This document shows, one piece after another, positions 15,870 to 17,466 of a DNA stretch of 17,466 nt. The stretch spans positions 1 through 17,466 of the forward strand of contig CATYJU010000041.1 in NCBI GenBank assembly GCA_958407995.1. Reading direction: 5' to 3'. Under the pieces are notes generated by a model. It was not told the origin of the DNA. It made no database searches and saw only the letters and a list, made by a program, of their open reading frames with translations. Made by a program: the position numbers and the translations under genes. Positions within the stretch are counted from its first letter, which is position 1. The number at the start of each line of letters is the position of its first letter. Source of the DNA: an uncultured Collinsella sp. Its GTDB lineage: Bacteria; Actinomycetota; Coriobacteriia; Coriobacteriales; Coriobacteriaceae.

Positions 15870-17466
15870 TGGCAGACGAGACCAAGACTCAGATTCCCAA
15901 GCCCACCCGCCAGCGTGGTCCCATGGGCCGCATGGGCGGCATGCGTCGCGGCGAAAAGGCCAAGGACTTTAAGGGCACCATGAGGCAGCTGCTCGGCTAT
16001 ATCGGCCAGCACAAGATTGCCGTGTTTGCCGCCGTCGCCTTTGCCGTGTGCTCGGTCATCTTTAACATTGTGGGACCCAAGGTGCTCGGCCAGGTTACGA
16101 CCAAGCTGTTCGAAGGCCTGGTCGCCAAGGTCAACGGCACCGGCGACGTTGACTTTGACTGGATCGCCAAGACGCTCGGCTTTTTGCTCTGCCTGTATCT
16201 GGCGAGCTCTGTCTGCAGCCTGGTCCAGGGCTGGCTCATGACCGGCGTCACGCAAAAGATCTGCTACCGCATGCGCAAGGAAATCGCCGCCAAGATTGCC
16301 GTCGTGCCGATGAGTTACTTCAACGGCCACAGCAAGGGAGACGTACTCAGCCGCATCACCAACGACGTCGATACGCTGGGTCAGTCGCTCAACCAGAGCG
16401 TGACGCAGCTCATCACGTCGGTGACGCAGATTATCGGCGTGCTCGTCATGATGCTTTCGATCAGCCTGCCGCTTACCGGCGTCACCGTGCTCACGCTGCC
16501 GGCCGCCGCGATTATCTTGACCGTAATGATTCACTTCTCGCAGCCGTACTTCCGCGAGCAACAGCAGGTTCTGGGCGCCGTCAACGGCATTATCGAGGAA
16601 GACTTTGCCGGCCAGAACGTCATTCAGGTGTTCGACCGCGCCGAGGCCTCGATCGAAGAGTTCGACCGTCAAAACGACCGCCTCTTTATTAGTGGCTGGC
16701 GCTCGCAGTTCCTGTCGGGCCTGATGATGCCGCTTATGAGCCTGGTGGGCAACATGGGCTACGTGGGCGTCGTCGTGGTGGGCGCACAGCTCGCGCTGAC
16801 CGGCAATGCCACGCCCGGCGATATCCAGAGCTTTATCCAGTACGTTCGCAACTTTACGCAACCCGTGCAGCAGCTGGGCAACGTGAGCAACACGATGCAG
16901 TCGATGGCCGCTGCCACCGAGCGCGTCTTTGAGTTCCTGGCCGCGCCCGAGGAGGAGCAAAAGACCGACGCGCAGATCCCCGAGAAGCGCCCCGGTCACG
17001 TGGAGTTCGACCATGTCAAGTTTGGCTATACGCCCGACAAGAACATCATCCACGACTTTAGCTGCGAGGCGCAGCCCGGCCAGACCATCGCCATCGTCGG
17101 TCCCACCGGCGCTGGCAAGACCACGCTCATCAAGCTGCTGCAGCGCTTCTACGATGTGGACGGCGGTTCGCTGCGCGTCGAGGGTGTCGACGTGCGCGAT
17201 TGGGACCGCGCGGCACTTCGCGGCGAGTTTGCCATGGTGTTGCAGGATACTTGGCTGTTTAACGGCACCATCCGCGAAAACATCCGCTACGGACGCCCCG
17301 ATGCGAGCGATGCCGAAGTCGAGGCCGCCGCACGCGCCGCACGCTGCGACCACTTTATTCATACGCTCGCCGGCGGTTACGACTTTATGATCAACGAGGA
17401 GGGCACCAACCTGTCGCAGGGTCAGCGCCAGCTCGTGACCATCGCCCGTGCCATTTTGGCCGACCG
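15869..17466 (+). CDS. ABC exporter subunit 2 (TMD-NBD), cut by window edge
   Basis: At least 532 aa of the second half-transporter; the frame stays open to the last base. The ATG overlaps the TAA of subunit 1 by one base, with AGGAGG upstream. The N-terminus is a basic Gly/Met-rich cytoplasmic tail (PMGRMGGMRRGEK), followed by a six-span exporter membrane domain. In the ATPase, Walker A is GPTGAGKTT (411-419), the Q-loop is VLQDTWLF and the signature is LSQGQ (515-519), a variant common in the partner subunit of heterodimeric exporters such as TM288. Walker B and the catalytic Glu lie beyond the edge, so I cannot confirm that this half carries the competent site, though the family pattern predicts it. 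It lacks the large insertion seen in subunit 1. Confidence 0.9.
   Translation, partial: MADETKTQIPKPTRQRGPMGRMGGMRRGEKAKDFKGTMRQLLGYIGQHKIAVFAAVAFAVCSVIFNIVGPKVLGQVTTKLFEGLVAKVNGTGDVDFDWIAKTLGFLLCLYLASSVCSLVQGWLMTGVTQKICYRMRKEIAAKIAVVPMSYFNGHSKGDVLSRITNDVDTLGQSLNQSVTQLITSVTQIIGVLVMMLSISLPLTGVTVLTLPAAAIILTVMIHFSQPYFREQQQVLGAVNGIIEEDFAGQNVIQVFDRAEASIEEFDRQNDRLFISGWRSQFLSGLMMPLMSLVGNMGYVGVVVVGAQLALTGNATPGDIQSFIQYVRNFTQPVQQLGNVSNTMQSMAAATERVFEFLAAPEEEQKTDAQIPEKRPGHVEFDHVKFGYTPDKNIIHDFSCEAQPGQTIAIVGPTGAGKTTLIKLLQRFYDVDGGSLRVEGVDVRDWDRAALRGEFAMVLQDTWLFNGTIRENIRYGRPDASDAEVEAAARAARCDHFIHTLAGGYDFMINEEGTNLSQGQRQLVTIARAILAD

Noticed and set aside
14070..17362. Long minus-strand open frames (586 and 498 aa) under the ABC genes
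   Set aside because: They mirror the ABC genes' codons and are extremely His/Asp/Ala-rich. The opposite strand has clear ABC motifs.

Overview
The window reads as chromosome from a GC-rich, anaerobic, sugar-fermenting gut actinobacterium. Collinsella or a close Coriobacteriia relative is my best guess. That rests on protein style, base composition and gene content, not on a search. Thirteen protein genes are supported. Ten lie on the minus strand (positions 7-12801). Three lie on the plus strand (13054 to the right edge). I see no rRNA, tRNA, CRISPR array, transposase or phage gene.

Layout, in minus-strand transcription order from right to left. (1) 12801-10924: a short-chain dehydrogenase, then a KdgT-type 2-keto-3-deoxygluconate permease, ending in a strong hairpin at 10852-10885. 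(2) 10457-8069: a pyruvate formate-lyase in two pieces. The first is a 683-residue core with the catalytic Cys-Cys pair but no C-terminal glycyl-radical domain. The second is an 83-residue protein that is essentially that missing domain (RVSGYA motif). (3) 8046-7917: a 130-bp nested perfect inverted repeat. (4) 7767-6757: a LacI-family repressor. (5) 6573-2150: a sucrose/fructan operon of a divergent GH32-like hydrolase, a PTS EIIBC permease and a canonical GH32 sucrose-6-phosphate hydrolase. (6) 1872-7: a DegV-family protein, then the PFL-activating radical-SAM enzyme. (7) On the plus strand, a MarR-type regulator overlaps a two-gene heterodimeric ABC exporter, whose second gene runs off the window.

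How it fits together: the PTS imports and phosphorylates sucrose-type sugars, GH32 enzymes split them, and LacI probably represses the operon through a repeated operator (TGTCAWNCGTTTNCA) sitting on the operon promoter and in front of lacI. PFL converts glycolytic pyruvate to acetyl-CoA and formate, and the activase at the left edge installs its radical. The activase lies 7 kb from pflB, with the sugar operon between them.

The most interesting item is the split PFL. The breakpoint falls at the boundary of the glycyl-radical domain, both parts have their own start and stop, and two hairpins separate them. The small protein therefore looks like an obligate subunit rather than a repair part for a full-length enzyme. 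Secondary leads are the 130-bp palindrome, shared promoter motifs linking the sugar and PFL genes, a structured degV leader, and a roughly 220-residue insertion in the first ABC subunit.
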